From: a virus | DNA: 64,000 nt | Reading direction: 5' to 3' (one strand) | IMG/VR virus record: IMGVR_UViG_3300021127_000002 | Coordinates: 56,203 to 120,202 of that record | In this document: positions 16,743-23,770 of the stretch, piece by piece | Numbering within the stretch: the first letter of the stretch is position 1 | Layout: every line of letters starts with the position of its first letter | The notes under the pieces: model-generated | Database searches by the model: none | What the model was told of the DNA's origin: nothing | Seen by the model: the letters and a program-made list of their open reading frames with translations, nothing else | Made by a program: the position numbers and the translations under genes

Positions 16743-17450
16743 ATGCAAGAACAAATTAATGTGGTTGACACAGAAAAAAAATTAAATCAAACCGAAATTG
16801 TTGTTATATTGGATCGTTCAGGTTCAATGTCAAGTATTGCTAAAGCAACTGTTGAGAACTTTAATAAGTTTTTAAACGAACAAAAAAATGCTGAAGGTGA
16901 AGCATTTGTAACTTTGGTGCAATTTGATGACAGATATGAATTGAATTATAAATCCACACCAATTAAAGACGTTAACGACTTAGTATATGGTGAAACCTAT
17001 CAACCAAGGGGTTCAACAGCATTACACGATGCTATTGGTAAAACAATCAATGAATTGGAAAAAACTGACCGTGATATCATTATGGTAATTATCACTGATG
17101 GTGAAGAAAACGCCAGTAGAGAATATAAAGGTAATGCTATCAAAAACATAATCGAACAAAAAGAAAAGGATAACTGGAAATTTGTTTACCTGGGTGCAAA
17201 TCAAGACGCTATTTCTGTTGGTGGCGCAATGGGTATGTCTGATAAAAGTACTCTTAGTTGGGCTACAAATGATAATTCGATAGGTGCAACATATGCGGCA
17301 TTCAGTTCTAATATAAGGTCATATAGAAGCGCTAAAACAGCTTCTTTAAAGAGCATGAGTGTTGGTGATGAAATAAATTTAAATGCTGTAATGGACAACC
17401 TTAAAGATGAATTAAATTTTACTGATAAACAAAGAAAAGAATCTAAATAA
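16743..17450 (+). CDS. von Willebrand factor A domain protein
   Basis: 235 residues. EIVVILDRSGSMSSI supplies the MIDAS DxSxS motif near residue 22. GSTALHDAIGKTI near residue 95 holds the second metal Thr and IIMVIITDGEENAS the third Asp. No signal peptide or membrane anchor, so it is cytoplasmic. Stand-alone vWA proteins usually scaffold complexes; the partner is unknown. Thioredoxin starts 2 bases downstream. Confidence 0.8.
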   Translation: MQEQINVVDTEKKLNQTEIVVILDRSGSMSSIAKATVENFNKFLNEQKNAEGEAFVTLVQFDDRYELNYKSTPIKDVNDLVYGETYQPRGSTALHDAIGKTINELEKTDRDIIMVIITDGEENASREYKGNAIKNIIEQKEKDNWKFVYLGANQDAISVGGAMGMSDKSTLSWATNDNSIGATYAAFSSNIRSYRSAKTASLKSMSVGDEINLNAVMDNLKDELNFTDKQRKESK

Positions 17451-17451
17451 T

Positions 17452-17763
17452 ATGATAGAAATTAAATCGAAAGCTCAGCTTGATGAAGCTATAGCAAGCA
17501 ATGACAAAGTTGTTGTTGACTTTTATGCACCATGGTGCGGTCCTTGCAAAATGTTAACCCCATTGTTGGAAACAATGTCCAAGGAAAATAATGATGTTGC
17601 CTTCTTCAAGGTAAACGTTGATGAAAATGCTGAATTATCAGCAGAATATGGTATACAATCCATACCCCATGTATTCCTTATGAAAGGTGGTAAAACAATG
17701 GAACAATTCAAAGGAATTCAACCAAAGCCTAAGATTAATGAGATGATTAACAATTTGAGATAA
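17452..17763 (+). CDS. trxA: Thioredoxin
   Basis: 103 residues, full family length, with VVVDFYAPWCGPCKMLTPL (the WCGPC active site near residue 30), NVDENAELSAEYGIQSIPH (cis-Pro) and VFLMKGGK. A cytoplasmic disulfide reductase that may supply electrons to a nucleotide reductase or act as a polymerase cofactor. A terminator follows. Confidence 0.92.
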   Translation: MIEIKSKAQLDEAIASNDKVVVDFYAPWCGPCKMLTPLLETMSKENNDVAFFKVNVDENAELSAEYGIQSIPHVFLMKGGKTMEQFKGIQPKPKINEMINNLR

Positions 17764-17785
17764 TTTATCATTAATTAAATTTATA

Positions 17786-17819
17786 AAACCACCTAAAAAA
17801 AATTAGGTGGTTTTTTGTT
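17786..17819 (+). terminator. Rho-independent terminator after thioredoxin
   Basis: AAACCACCTAA pairs with TTAGGTGGTTT across an A-rich loop and is followed by a T run. It ends the vWA-thioredoxin unit. Confidence 0.85.
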
Positions 17820-17838
17820 TTTTAAAATTATTATTGTA

Positions 17839-17880
17839 TTTATTATTTAGGGTACAAATATTTGTACCCTAAATAATAAA
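17839..17880 (+). promoter_or_regulatory. Perfect 42-bp palindrome just upstream of the RNA ligase start
   Basis: The two 21-base arms meet without spacer at 17859/17860 (core GGGTACAAATATTTGTACCC) and end 3 bases before the ATG at 17884. As RNA it would form a long hairpin that could hide the start; as DNA it could be an operator. There is no T run, so it is not a terminator. It lies in the only sizeable gap of this stretch. Confidence 0.75.
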
Positions 17881-17883
17881 CTT

Positions 17884-19224
17884 ATGTCATACACAGCAAT
17901 TGTAACAAGATTAAAAGATGTAAGGCCACATTCAAATGCGGATAAAGTGCAGTTGGCAACTTGCCATGGTAACCAAGTGGTTATTGGATTGGATTCTAAG
18001 GAATCTGAATGGGGTGTGTATTTTCCGTGTGACGGACAATTATCTGACGAATTCTGTAAAGCCAATAATCTTTATAGGGATAATACTAAGAACAAAAATA
18101 CTGAAGCTAAGCCAGGTATGTTTGATGATAACCGTAGGGTTAGGGCTCAAAAGTTTCGTGGTGAAATTTCAGATGGGTTTTGGGTTCCATTACACTATTT
18201 TGCATTCATTGAAATAACTGGTCTTGATGTGGAAGGTTACGAATTCGACACTTGGAAAGGTGTACCTATCTGTAATAAATATGTTAATCCAGCAACTGTT
18301 AAAGCGGCTAAGGAGAATCAACCAAAGAAAGTTCGCAAAGCAAAAACATCTGAAATGTTCTTTGAACATATCGATACCAAACATATGATTGTTAACATTG
18401 ATAAAATCGAACCAAACGATTTAATTATCATCACATCTAAGCAACATGGAACATCTGGAAGGGTTGGTCACGTGTTGATTGACAGAAAGTTAACAACAAT
18501 CGAAAAGATTGCAAAGTTTTTTGGTGCCAAAATCAAAGAAAAGGATTGGTCATTTCTAAATGGAACAAGAAGGGTTGTTATTGAGGAAAGCTCAGGAACA
18601 CAATTCCATGATCCAACAATTCGTGATAAAGCATTCAACCTATTTAAAGACAACCTGAGAAAAGGTGAAACGGTATATTTTGAAATTGTTGGATATGAGT
18701 CACTTGGCAGACCAATTATGGGTATGGTGGATACAACAAAAATTGGTGACAAAAACTTCACCAAGTTGTATTCAAATGCTGGTGATAATAAACACATGAT
18801 TTTCAAGTATGGTTGTGCTGACGGTCAATCAGACGTATTTGTTTACCGTATGACAATGACAAATGAAGATGGTAAAATGGTTGACTACTCATGGGATGAC
18901 GTTAAAAGACGTTGTTCTGAAATCGGTGTTAAACACTCACCAGAACTTGACCGTTTTACGGTAAATGAATTTAAATTAAGACATAACATCACTGATGACC
19001 GTGATTTTAATGACAAATTCATTGAATATGTTAACCAAGTTTCAGATGGTGTCGACCCAACTGACTCAACACACTGGTCAGAAGGTTCATGTATCAGACT
19101 TGAATCAGGCCTTGCTGTTAGGATCTTCAAACATAAGAACTTCAACTTCAAAGTGTTAGAAGGAATTATTAAGGATTCTGGGTTTATTGACGAAGAGGAA
19201 GCACAATCTGAAGTCATAAATTAA
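17884..19224 (+). CDS. RNA ligase, DraRnl/Rnl5-like with N-terminal OB-type domain
   Basis: 446 residues. The first 140 form a beta-rich domain (IVTRLKDVRPHSNADKVQLA), as in DraRnl-like ligases. The nucleotidyltransferase follows: motif I is TSKQHGTSGRVGHV with Lys near residue 188, and motif III/IIIa is VYFEIVGYESLGRPI. Motif IV is EGSCIRLESG and motif V is RIFKHKNFNFKVLE. It would seal RNA 5'-phosphate/3'-OH nicks through an adenylate on that Lys. The kinase, 2H-CCA, RlaP and cREC genes nearby supply the healing steps. Its own terminator follows. Confidence 0.8.
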   Translation: MSYTAIVTRLKDVRPHSNADKVQLATCHGNQVVIGLDSKESEWGVYFPCDGQLSDEFCKANNLYRDNTKNKNTEAKPGMFDDNRRVRAQKFRGEISDGFWVPLHYFAFIEITGLDVEGYEFDTWKGVPICNKYVNPATVKAAKENQPKKVRKAKTSEMFFEHIDTKHMIVNIDKIEPNDLIIITSKQHGTSGRVGHVLIDRKLTTIEKIAKFFGAKIKEKDWSFLNGTRRVVIEESSGTQFHDPTIRDKAFNLFKDNLRKGETVYFEIVGYESLGRPIMGMVDTTKIGDKNFTKLYSNAGDNKHMIFKYGCADGQSDVFVYRMTMTNEDGKMVDYSWDDVKRRCSEIGVKHSPELDRFTVNEFKLRHNITDDRDFNDKFIEYVNQVSDGVDPTDSTHWSEGSCIRLESGLAVRIFKHKNFNFKVLEGIIKDSGFIDEEEAQSEVIN

Positions 19225-19245
19225 CAAAAAAAATATGTAATAATT

Positions 19246-19290
19246 GGAGTTCCTTTACTAATTATATATAGTAGGGGAATTCCTATTTTT
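19246..19290 (+). terminator. Hairpin terminator after RNA ligase
   Basis: GGAGTTCCTTTACTA (19246-19260) pairs along 15 positions, with G-U wobbles, with TAGTAGGGGAATTCC (19269-19283) around an 8-base loop. A short T run follows. Confidence 0.65.
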
Positions 19291-19310
19291 ATATATAATA
19301 AGACATATTT

Positions 19311-19318
19311 TATATTTG
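19311..19318 (+). promoter_or_regulatory. Promoter -7 box before clpP-like gene
   Basis: TATATTTG at 19311-19318, 5 bases before the ATG at 19324. The matching upstream TTTG is weak, so this is a partial match. Confidence 0.4.
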
Positions 19319-19323
19319 TTAAT

Positions 19324-19896
19324 ATGAGTAAAAGTAAGCAAGAAGATTTAGATATTGAAGAGCCTTCCAGGGAAATTGTGTTATTTGGTGACATTGATAA
19401 GGAAATTGTTGCTGAAGCTGCTAATCTCATATTAATAATTAATGAATATGATACAAAAATGGAGAAGGCTGATTCTAAATATGAGAGAATGCCGATAAAT
19501 TTCCATTTATGTAGTGAGGGTGGTGATGTAGCTGCTGGTGGTGCAATTATTGGGGTAATAGAGTCATCTAAAACCCCTGTTCATATTTGGTGTTATGGTT
19601 CTATTATGTCAATAGCTTTGAATATTGCTGTATCAGGACATTATGTAAAAGCGCATAGGATGTGTAGATTTATGTATCATGAAACAAGTCTTATCGGAGA
19701 GATAAACTCTACCTTGACTACTATGAGTAGTGACCTGAAGGAAAACATGGCATTGGATCAATTATATGATGACCATTTGATTGAGAGAACCAAGTTGAGC
19801 AGAAGAAAGATGACTTTAGCAAAGAAGATGAAGACAGATTGGTACTTTGGAGCTGATGAGGCATTGAGGTATGGAATAATTAACGAAATTTTCTAA
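19324..19896 (+). CDS. ClpP-family serine protease
   Basis: 190 residues. Strand motif REIVLFGDIDKEI, then LCSEGGDVAAGGAII as the oxyanion-type Gly motif. WCYGSIMSIALNIAVSGH carries the nucleophile Ser near residue 99, and RMCRFMYHETS carries the His near residue 121. In phages ClpP-like proteins serve either as prohead protease or regulated protease. No capsid genes are nearby, so a regulatory role is more likely here. Confidence 0.8.
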   Translation: MSKSKQEDLDIEEPSREIVLFGDIDKEIVAEAANLILIINEYDTKMEKADSKYERMPINFHLCSEGGDVAAGGAIIGVIESSKTPVHIWCYGSIMSIALNIAVSGHYVKAHRMCRFMYHETSLIGEINSTLTTMSSDLKENMALDQLYDDHLIERTKLSRRKMTLAKKMKTDWYFGADEALRYGIINEIF

Positions 19897-19901
19897 AAAA
19901 A

Positions 19902-19933
19902 TTTGGTTGTTAATTATTTAATGCTTATTTTTG
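19902..19933 (+). promoter_or_regulatory. Bacteroidota-type promoter before PRPP-synthetase-like gene
   Basis: TTTG at 19902-19905 and TATTTTTG at 19926-19933, 20 bases apart; the ATG lies at 19950. Confidence 0.6.
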
Positions 19934-19949
19934 TAAAAAATTATAAGCG

Positions 19950-20915
19950 ATGACAGATGTATTAAATCTGGTTAACCCTACAAATAGTATAAAATATGAA
20001 ATTAGCCGTTTCCCAGACGGTCAGCAGTCATTAAGACTGATAGAAGAAAATATACATACATTCTACGGTATTACAAATCAAACAATACCTATCAAAATTA
20101 AATCCAGATTGAATAATTTTCAGGATCTGGAACTTATTATTTGTGCCACACAAGCTCTTCGTGGTATAGGTGTAAAATCAATTGAATTATACATTCCATA
20201 TTGTATGGGTGCCAGAAGTGACAGAAAGTTCATGGAAGGTGGTATTAATTACGTTAAACACGTTATTGCTCCTATTATCAATTCTCAAAATTACGAGTCC
20301 GTTACTGTGGTTGATCCTCATTCAGATGTGCTTGAGGCATGTATAAATAACTTCAAAAAAATTGATAACACTGAGTTGGCACGTTTTGCTTTATCTGATT
20401 ATCTCAGAACGCAAATCCAGGATGGAAAATTTACCGATGGGGATAAAATAGCTCTAAATTATGACAATGTTCGTTTTATATCTCCTGATGCTGGTGCTTT
20501 GAAAAAAGTATTTCATGTGGCAGAAGCTTTGAAATACAAAAATGAGGTAATCATTGCTTCAAAACATCGTAATCTTGATACTGGTAAGATTGATTACACA
20601 AATGTTCACATGTCAGTAACAGATGCTGACAAAGATTTCTTTATTTTTGATGATATTTGTGATGGTGGTAGAACGTTTATTGAAATTGCAAAAACAATCC
20701 AAGAACGTAGAAATTTATCAAGTTCGGTACAACCAAAAGATTACGGCAATATTTACTTGGTGGTAACACATGGTATATTTAGTGCTGGTTTATCTGAACT
20801 AAGTAAATACTTTACAAAAATCTATTGCACGAATAGTGTTAAAGATAAAGCTGATATCAATTTTTCAGATATTACCATTAAAGAAGATTTCATTCAACAA
20901 TTAAATGTTTTTTAA
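19950..20915 (+). CDS. Ribose-phosphate pyrophosphokinase-like enzyme (PRPP or ADPR-PP synthetase)
   Basis: 321 residues. ISRFPDGQQSLRL, YCMGARSDRKF, TVVDPHSDVLEA, FISPDAGALKKV, the PRPP-loop FFIFDDICDGGRTFIEIA and VTHGIFSAGLSEL are in the order of the Prs family, at family length. Prs makes PRPP from ribose-5-phosphate and ATP. A related phage enzyme, Adps of the NARP1 pathway, pyrophosphorylates ADP-ribose. A NAMPT-family gene 2.9 kb downstream makes the NARP1 reading plausible, but which substrate is used cannot be told by eye. Confidence 0.85.
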   Translation: MTDVLNLVNPTNSIKYEISRFPDGQQSLRLIEENIHTFYGITNQTIPIKIKSRLNNFQDLELIICATQALRGIGVKSIELYIPYCMGARSDRKFMEGGINYVKHVIAPIINSQNYESVTVVDPHSDVLEACINNFKKIDNTELARFALSDYLRTQIQDGKFTDGDKIALNYDNVRFISPDAGALKKVFHVAEALKYKNEVIIASKHRNLDTGKIDYTNVHMSVTDADKDFFIFDDICDGGRTFIEIAKTIQERRNLSSSVQPKDYGNIYLVVTHGIFSAGLSELSKYFTKIYCTNSVKDKADINFSDITIKEDFIQQLNVF

Positions 20916-20917
20916 AA

Positions 20918-21481
20918 ATGGGTTGCGATATTCATATGTACGTTGAGTACACTAATAGAGAAAAATATAATAAATACAATCAGGATATAAAATACTCATC
21001 ACCTGAAGAAATCAAAAATATTCAGAAACCATATTGGTATTCTTTCGGTGGTAAATTCAACCCTGGTAGAAATTATGCTATGTTTGGTATTTTATGTGAT
21101 GGTGTTAGATGTTCTTTTGCAGAATCATTTTCAGCTAAGGGTTTACCACCTTTGGATGAACTTGGTTTTTATTCAAAGATTGATGCGTATATGTATATTA
21201 CCGAAGATGGTAAAGGTGAAAATGAATGTACTCTTGAACAGGCCGAAAGATGGGGTAATGAAATTATTAAAGATAATTTTGGTAAAACAAGATATACATC
21301 ACAACCAGATTGGCATTCATTTTCTTGGCTTACAACTCAGGAATTTGCGAAGGCAATCAAAATCCATGATAAATTGGATACTTTTAATATTGCTATTGAA
21401 TATCGTGCTATTCTTGCCGCAATGAAGATGCTTGAGAAGGGCAATAATATTGCCAGAATAGTTTTTTGGTTTGATAATTAA
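20918..21481 (+). CDS. Conserved phage protein (MGCDIH family)
   Basis: 187 residues starting MGCDIHMYVEYTNREKY, with RNYAMFGILCDGVR near residue 50, SAKGLPPLD and DWHSFSWLTTQEF. This start and the RNYxLFGxLxxVR motif recur in a widespread phage protein family of unknown function. It follows the Prs-like gene by 2 bases, so it is in the same operon. Confidence 0.65.
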   Translation: MGCDIHMYVEYTNREKYNKYNQDIKYSSPEEIKNIQKPYWYSFGGKFNPGRNYAMFGILCDGVRCSFAESFSAKGLPPLDELGFYSKIDAYMYITEDGKGENECTLEQAERWGNEIIKDNFGKTRYTSQPDWHSFSWLTTQEFAKAIKIHDKLDTFNIAIEYRAILAAMKMLEKGNNIARIVFWFDN

Positions 21482-21484
21482 TTT

Positions 21485-21895
21485 ATGAATAAATTGGAAA
21501 CAAAATCTTTGGTTGTTAAACAATCAACCATACCTAATGCTGGTAATGGTTTATTTGCCAAAAGATTTTTTAAGAAAGATAGTATAATTGGATACTTCAA
21601 AGGTAATATAATATCGAATGAGGAAGTTAATTCTATAAACGATTCTGGACATATTAAAAGATATTATTTAGTTGAACTTGATGATTATAAAACATTGGAT
21701 ACATATGATTATCAATCACCTGTAATTTATGCAAATGATGCTGAAGGGTTGACCAAAATTGATGGATTTGCAAATAATTCTTCTATTGGTATAACAAAAA
21801 ATAGAAGTAGAGCATATATTTACGCAACAAAAGATATACCTGTTGGTTCAGAAATATTCTTAGAATATGGAGAAGATTATTGGTTAAATTTATAA
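21485..21895 (+). CDS. SET-domain protein
   Basis: 136 residues. IPNAGNGLFAKRFFKKDSII is the SET N-motif, FANNSSIGITKNRSRAY stands where NHSCxPN is expected, and DIPVGSEIFLEYGEDYW carries the catalytic Tyr. SET domains transfer methyl groups to protein lysines. The substrate could be a host or phage protein. The NHS motif is altered, so activity is uncertain. Confidence 0.7.
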   Translation: MNKLETKSLVVKQSTIPNAGNGLFAKRFFKKDSIIGYFKGNIISNEEVNSINDSGHIKRYYLVELDDYKTLDTYDYQSPVIYANDAEGLTKIDGFANNSSIGITKNRSRAYIYATKDIPVGSEIFLEYGEDYWLNL

Positions 21896-21906
21896 AAACA
21901 TAAAAT

Positions 21907-22233
21907 ATGAAAACACTTTTATTTATTCCCTTGTTGTTTATAACAATATTATGTTATTCACAATCAAAACTTGCCGTTCCAAATGCATTTACACCAAATA
22001 ATGATAATGTGAATGATAGATTCAAAATCGTGAATTTAACATCAGAGAAAATATTAGATTTCTGCGTGTTTAACCGTTCTGGTAGATTGATATATCGATC
22101 AACAGATAATTCTGGTTGGGATGGCTCCTATAATGGTATTCTTCAAGATATGGGTTCATATTACTATCAAATCCGATATACATCTAATGATAGTTTATAT
22201 ATGTTAAAAGGTAATGTAATTCTAATACGATAA
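21907..22233 (+). CDS. Exported protein with gliding/T9SS type B sorting-like C-terminal domain
   Basis: 108 residues. A signal peptide (LLFIPLLFITILCYSQ) is followed by AVPNAFTPNNDNVNDRFKIV, FCVFNRSGRLIYRS, GWDGSYNG and SYYYQIRY, then KGNVILIR. That is essentially the whole CHU_C/type B C-terminal sorting domain found on proteins secreted by the type IX system of Bacteroidota. Here the domain is alone, with no cargo. The host is therefore likely to have T9SS. Confidence 0.8.
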   Translation: MKTLLFIPLLFITILCYSQSKLAVPNAFTPNNDNVNDRFKIVNLTSEKILDFCVFNRSGRLIYRSTDNSGWDGSYNGILQDMGSYYYQIRYTSNDSLYMLKGNVILIR

Positions 22234-22383
22234 ATAAAAATATAACGATAATATATCAAAGTCCTTTATGATGGAAGAAAATATAAAATTTGGTGGCGGT
22301 TCATGGACATGCAAAAATGTGGTATGACTATATATAGTTCGAGCATAATTCACGATTGTAAACCTTTATTTAAAAATGAAAAT

Positions 22384-22503
22384 ATGGAAACATTTAATTA
22401 TGAGTATGATCCTAATATGGAAAGATACATTTCAAGATTAGTTAAGGAATGGAAGGAACATAAAAAAATTATTTTATGCGTTGACTTTGACGATCAAGGG
22501 TAG
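22384..22503 (+). pseudogene. Truncated 5' copy of the HAD hydrolase gene
   Basis: 39 residues homologous to the N-terminus of 23250-23699 (METFNYEYDPNMERYISRL, then VKEWKEHKKIILCVDFDD), stopping two codons after the catalytic DFDD. A 29-base run including GTTAAGGAATGGAAGGAACA is identical in both copies, while much of the rest differs at third positions. A GIY-YIG endonuclease gene follows directly. Confidence 0.7.
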
Positions 22504-22534
22504 AATTTTGTCCTTTTCCCATATATTTATTGTT

Positions 22535-23245
22535 ATGAAAGCAATATATGGAATAGTAAACAAAATCAACGGTCATAAATATGTGGGATCGGCTGTAAAC
22601 TTTTATAAACGTAAAACAATACATTTACGACAATTAAAAAAAGAAATACACCATTCCGACTATCTGCAAAGAGCCTGGACTAAATATGGTGAGGATAATT
22701 TTGAATTTATCATACTTGAAAAGGTCGATAAAAAAGAGGATTTATTGATTCGTGAACAATGGTGGATCGATAACTCAAACAGCGAATATAATGTTTGTAA
22801 AGTTGCTGGCAGTTCGTTAGGCGTTAAACGTAGTGATGAAACAAAGGAAAAATGTCGATTGGCACATCTTGGTGAAAAACACCCAGAATGGCGAAGAAAA
22901 TTAAAATCCGAAGCACAAGGTGGTGAGAAACATTGGCAGTATGGTAAAAAAATGCCAGATGAAGTTAAACAAAAAAAATCGGAAAGTATGAAAAAGTTTT
23001 TTAAAACAAACACACATCCAATGAAAGGTAAAAAAAGTACTTTAACTGAACAAAGCAAAGAATCAATGATTGATAAATTATCAATACCAATTCAACAATA
23101 TACTAAAGAAGGTGAATATATACGAGATTGGAAAAGTGCAAAAGAGGCTGGAACTGAATTAAATATATTTCCCACAAACATTACAACTTGTTTGAAGGGT
23201 AAAGTTAAAACCGCTGGAAAATTTATTTGGAAATATAAAAATTAA
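22535..23245 (+). CDS. GIY-YIG homing endonuclease with NUMOD3/NUMOD1 modules
   Basis: 236 residues from ATG 22535. IYGIVNKINGHKYVGSAVNF is the GIY-YIG core, and REQWWIDN holds the metal Glu. Several NUMOD3-type segments follow (KEKCRLAHLGEKHPEW, HPMKGKK), then a C-terminal NUMOD1 (DWKSAKEAGTELNIFPTN). It sits between a truncated and an intact copy of one HAD gene. Confidence 0.85.
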   Translation: MKAIYGIVNKINGHKYVGSAVNFYKRKTIHLRQLKKEIHHSDYLQRAWTKYGEDNFEFIILEKVDKKEDLLIREQWWIDNSNSEYNVCKVAGSSLGVKRSDETKEKCRLAHLGEKHPEWRRKLKSEAQGGEKHWQYGKKMPDEVKQKKSESMKKFFKTNTHPMKGKKSTLTEQSKESMIDKLSIPIQQYTKEGEYIRDWKSAKEAGTELNIFPTNITTCLKGKVKTAGKFIWKYKN

Positions 23246-23249
23246 TACT

Positions 23250-23699
23250 ATGGAAAATTTTAACTATGAATATCATCCGAATATGGAAAGGTATATTGTA
23301 AGGCTTGTTAAGGAATGGAAGGAACATAAAAAAATCTTGTTGGCGATTGACTTTGACGATACACTTTCACCCTGGAAATTTGATGACTTTAACTATGAAG
23401 AAGTATTCAAATTGGTTAGGGAAGCTAAGGAACTTGGTGCTTATATTGTAATTTTTACTGCATGTAAGCCAGATAGATATGATTACATTAAAGATTATTG
23501 TTTAACTAAAGGTGGGTTTGAGATTGATGGTGTTAATGAAAACGTTATTGAATTACCATATGGTAATAATAGAAAAATATATTATAACCATTTGTTGGAT
23601 GATCGTACAGCATTGTTACCTGCAATGGCAATATTATCCATTGCCATGATGCGTGTCAAGACTGATGGTAAAAATGGCGGTGATGATTTTGATGTTTAA
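23250..23699 (+). CDS. HAD-like hydrolase, intact copy
   Basis: 149 residues. LLAIDFDDTLSPWKF is HAD motif I near residue 33, IVIFTACKPDRYDYI motif II and NHLLDDRTALLPA motif IV. The C-terminus is Gly/Asp-rich (KNGGDDFDV). The substrate is unknown. A truncated copy of its first 39 codons lies on the far side of the adjacent HEG. Confidence 0.7.
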   Translation: MENFNYEYHPNMERYIVRLVKEWKEHKKILLAIDFDDTLSPWKFDDFNYEEVFKLVREAKELGAYIVIFTACKPDRYDYIKDYCLTKGGFEIDGVNENVIELPYGNNRKIYYNHLLDDRTALLPAMAILSIAMMRVKTDGKNGGDDFDV

Positions 23700-23717
23700 A
23701 AAAAAATCAATAAAAAG

Positions 23718-23748
23718 TTTGTAATTTTAAAATAGATTTGTATCTTTA
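23718..23748 (+). promoter_or_regulatory. Bacteroidota-type promoter before NAMPT-like gene
   Basis: TTTG at 23718-23721 and TATCTTTA at 23741-23748, 19 bases apart; the ATG lies at 23771. Confidence 0.6.
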
Positions 23749-23770
23749 CATTCTAAAACAAAAAATAAAT

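Noticed and set aside
17523-19217. Several minus-strand frames opposite thioredoxin and RNA ligase
   Set aside because: They are antisense to well-supported genes and have no recognisable domains.
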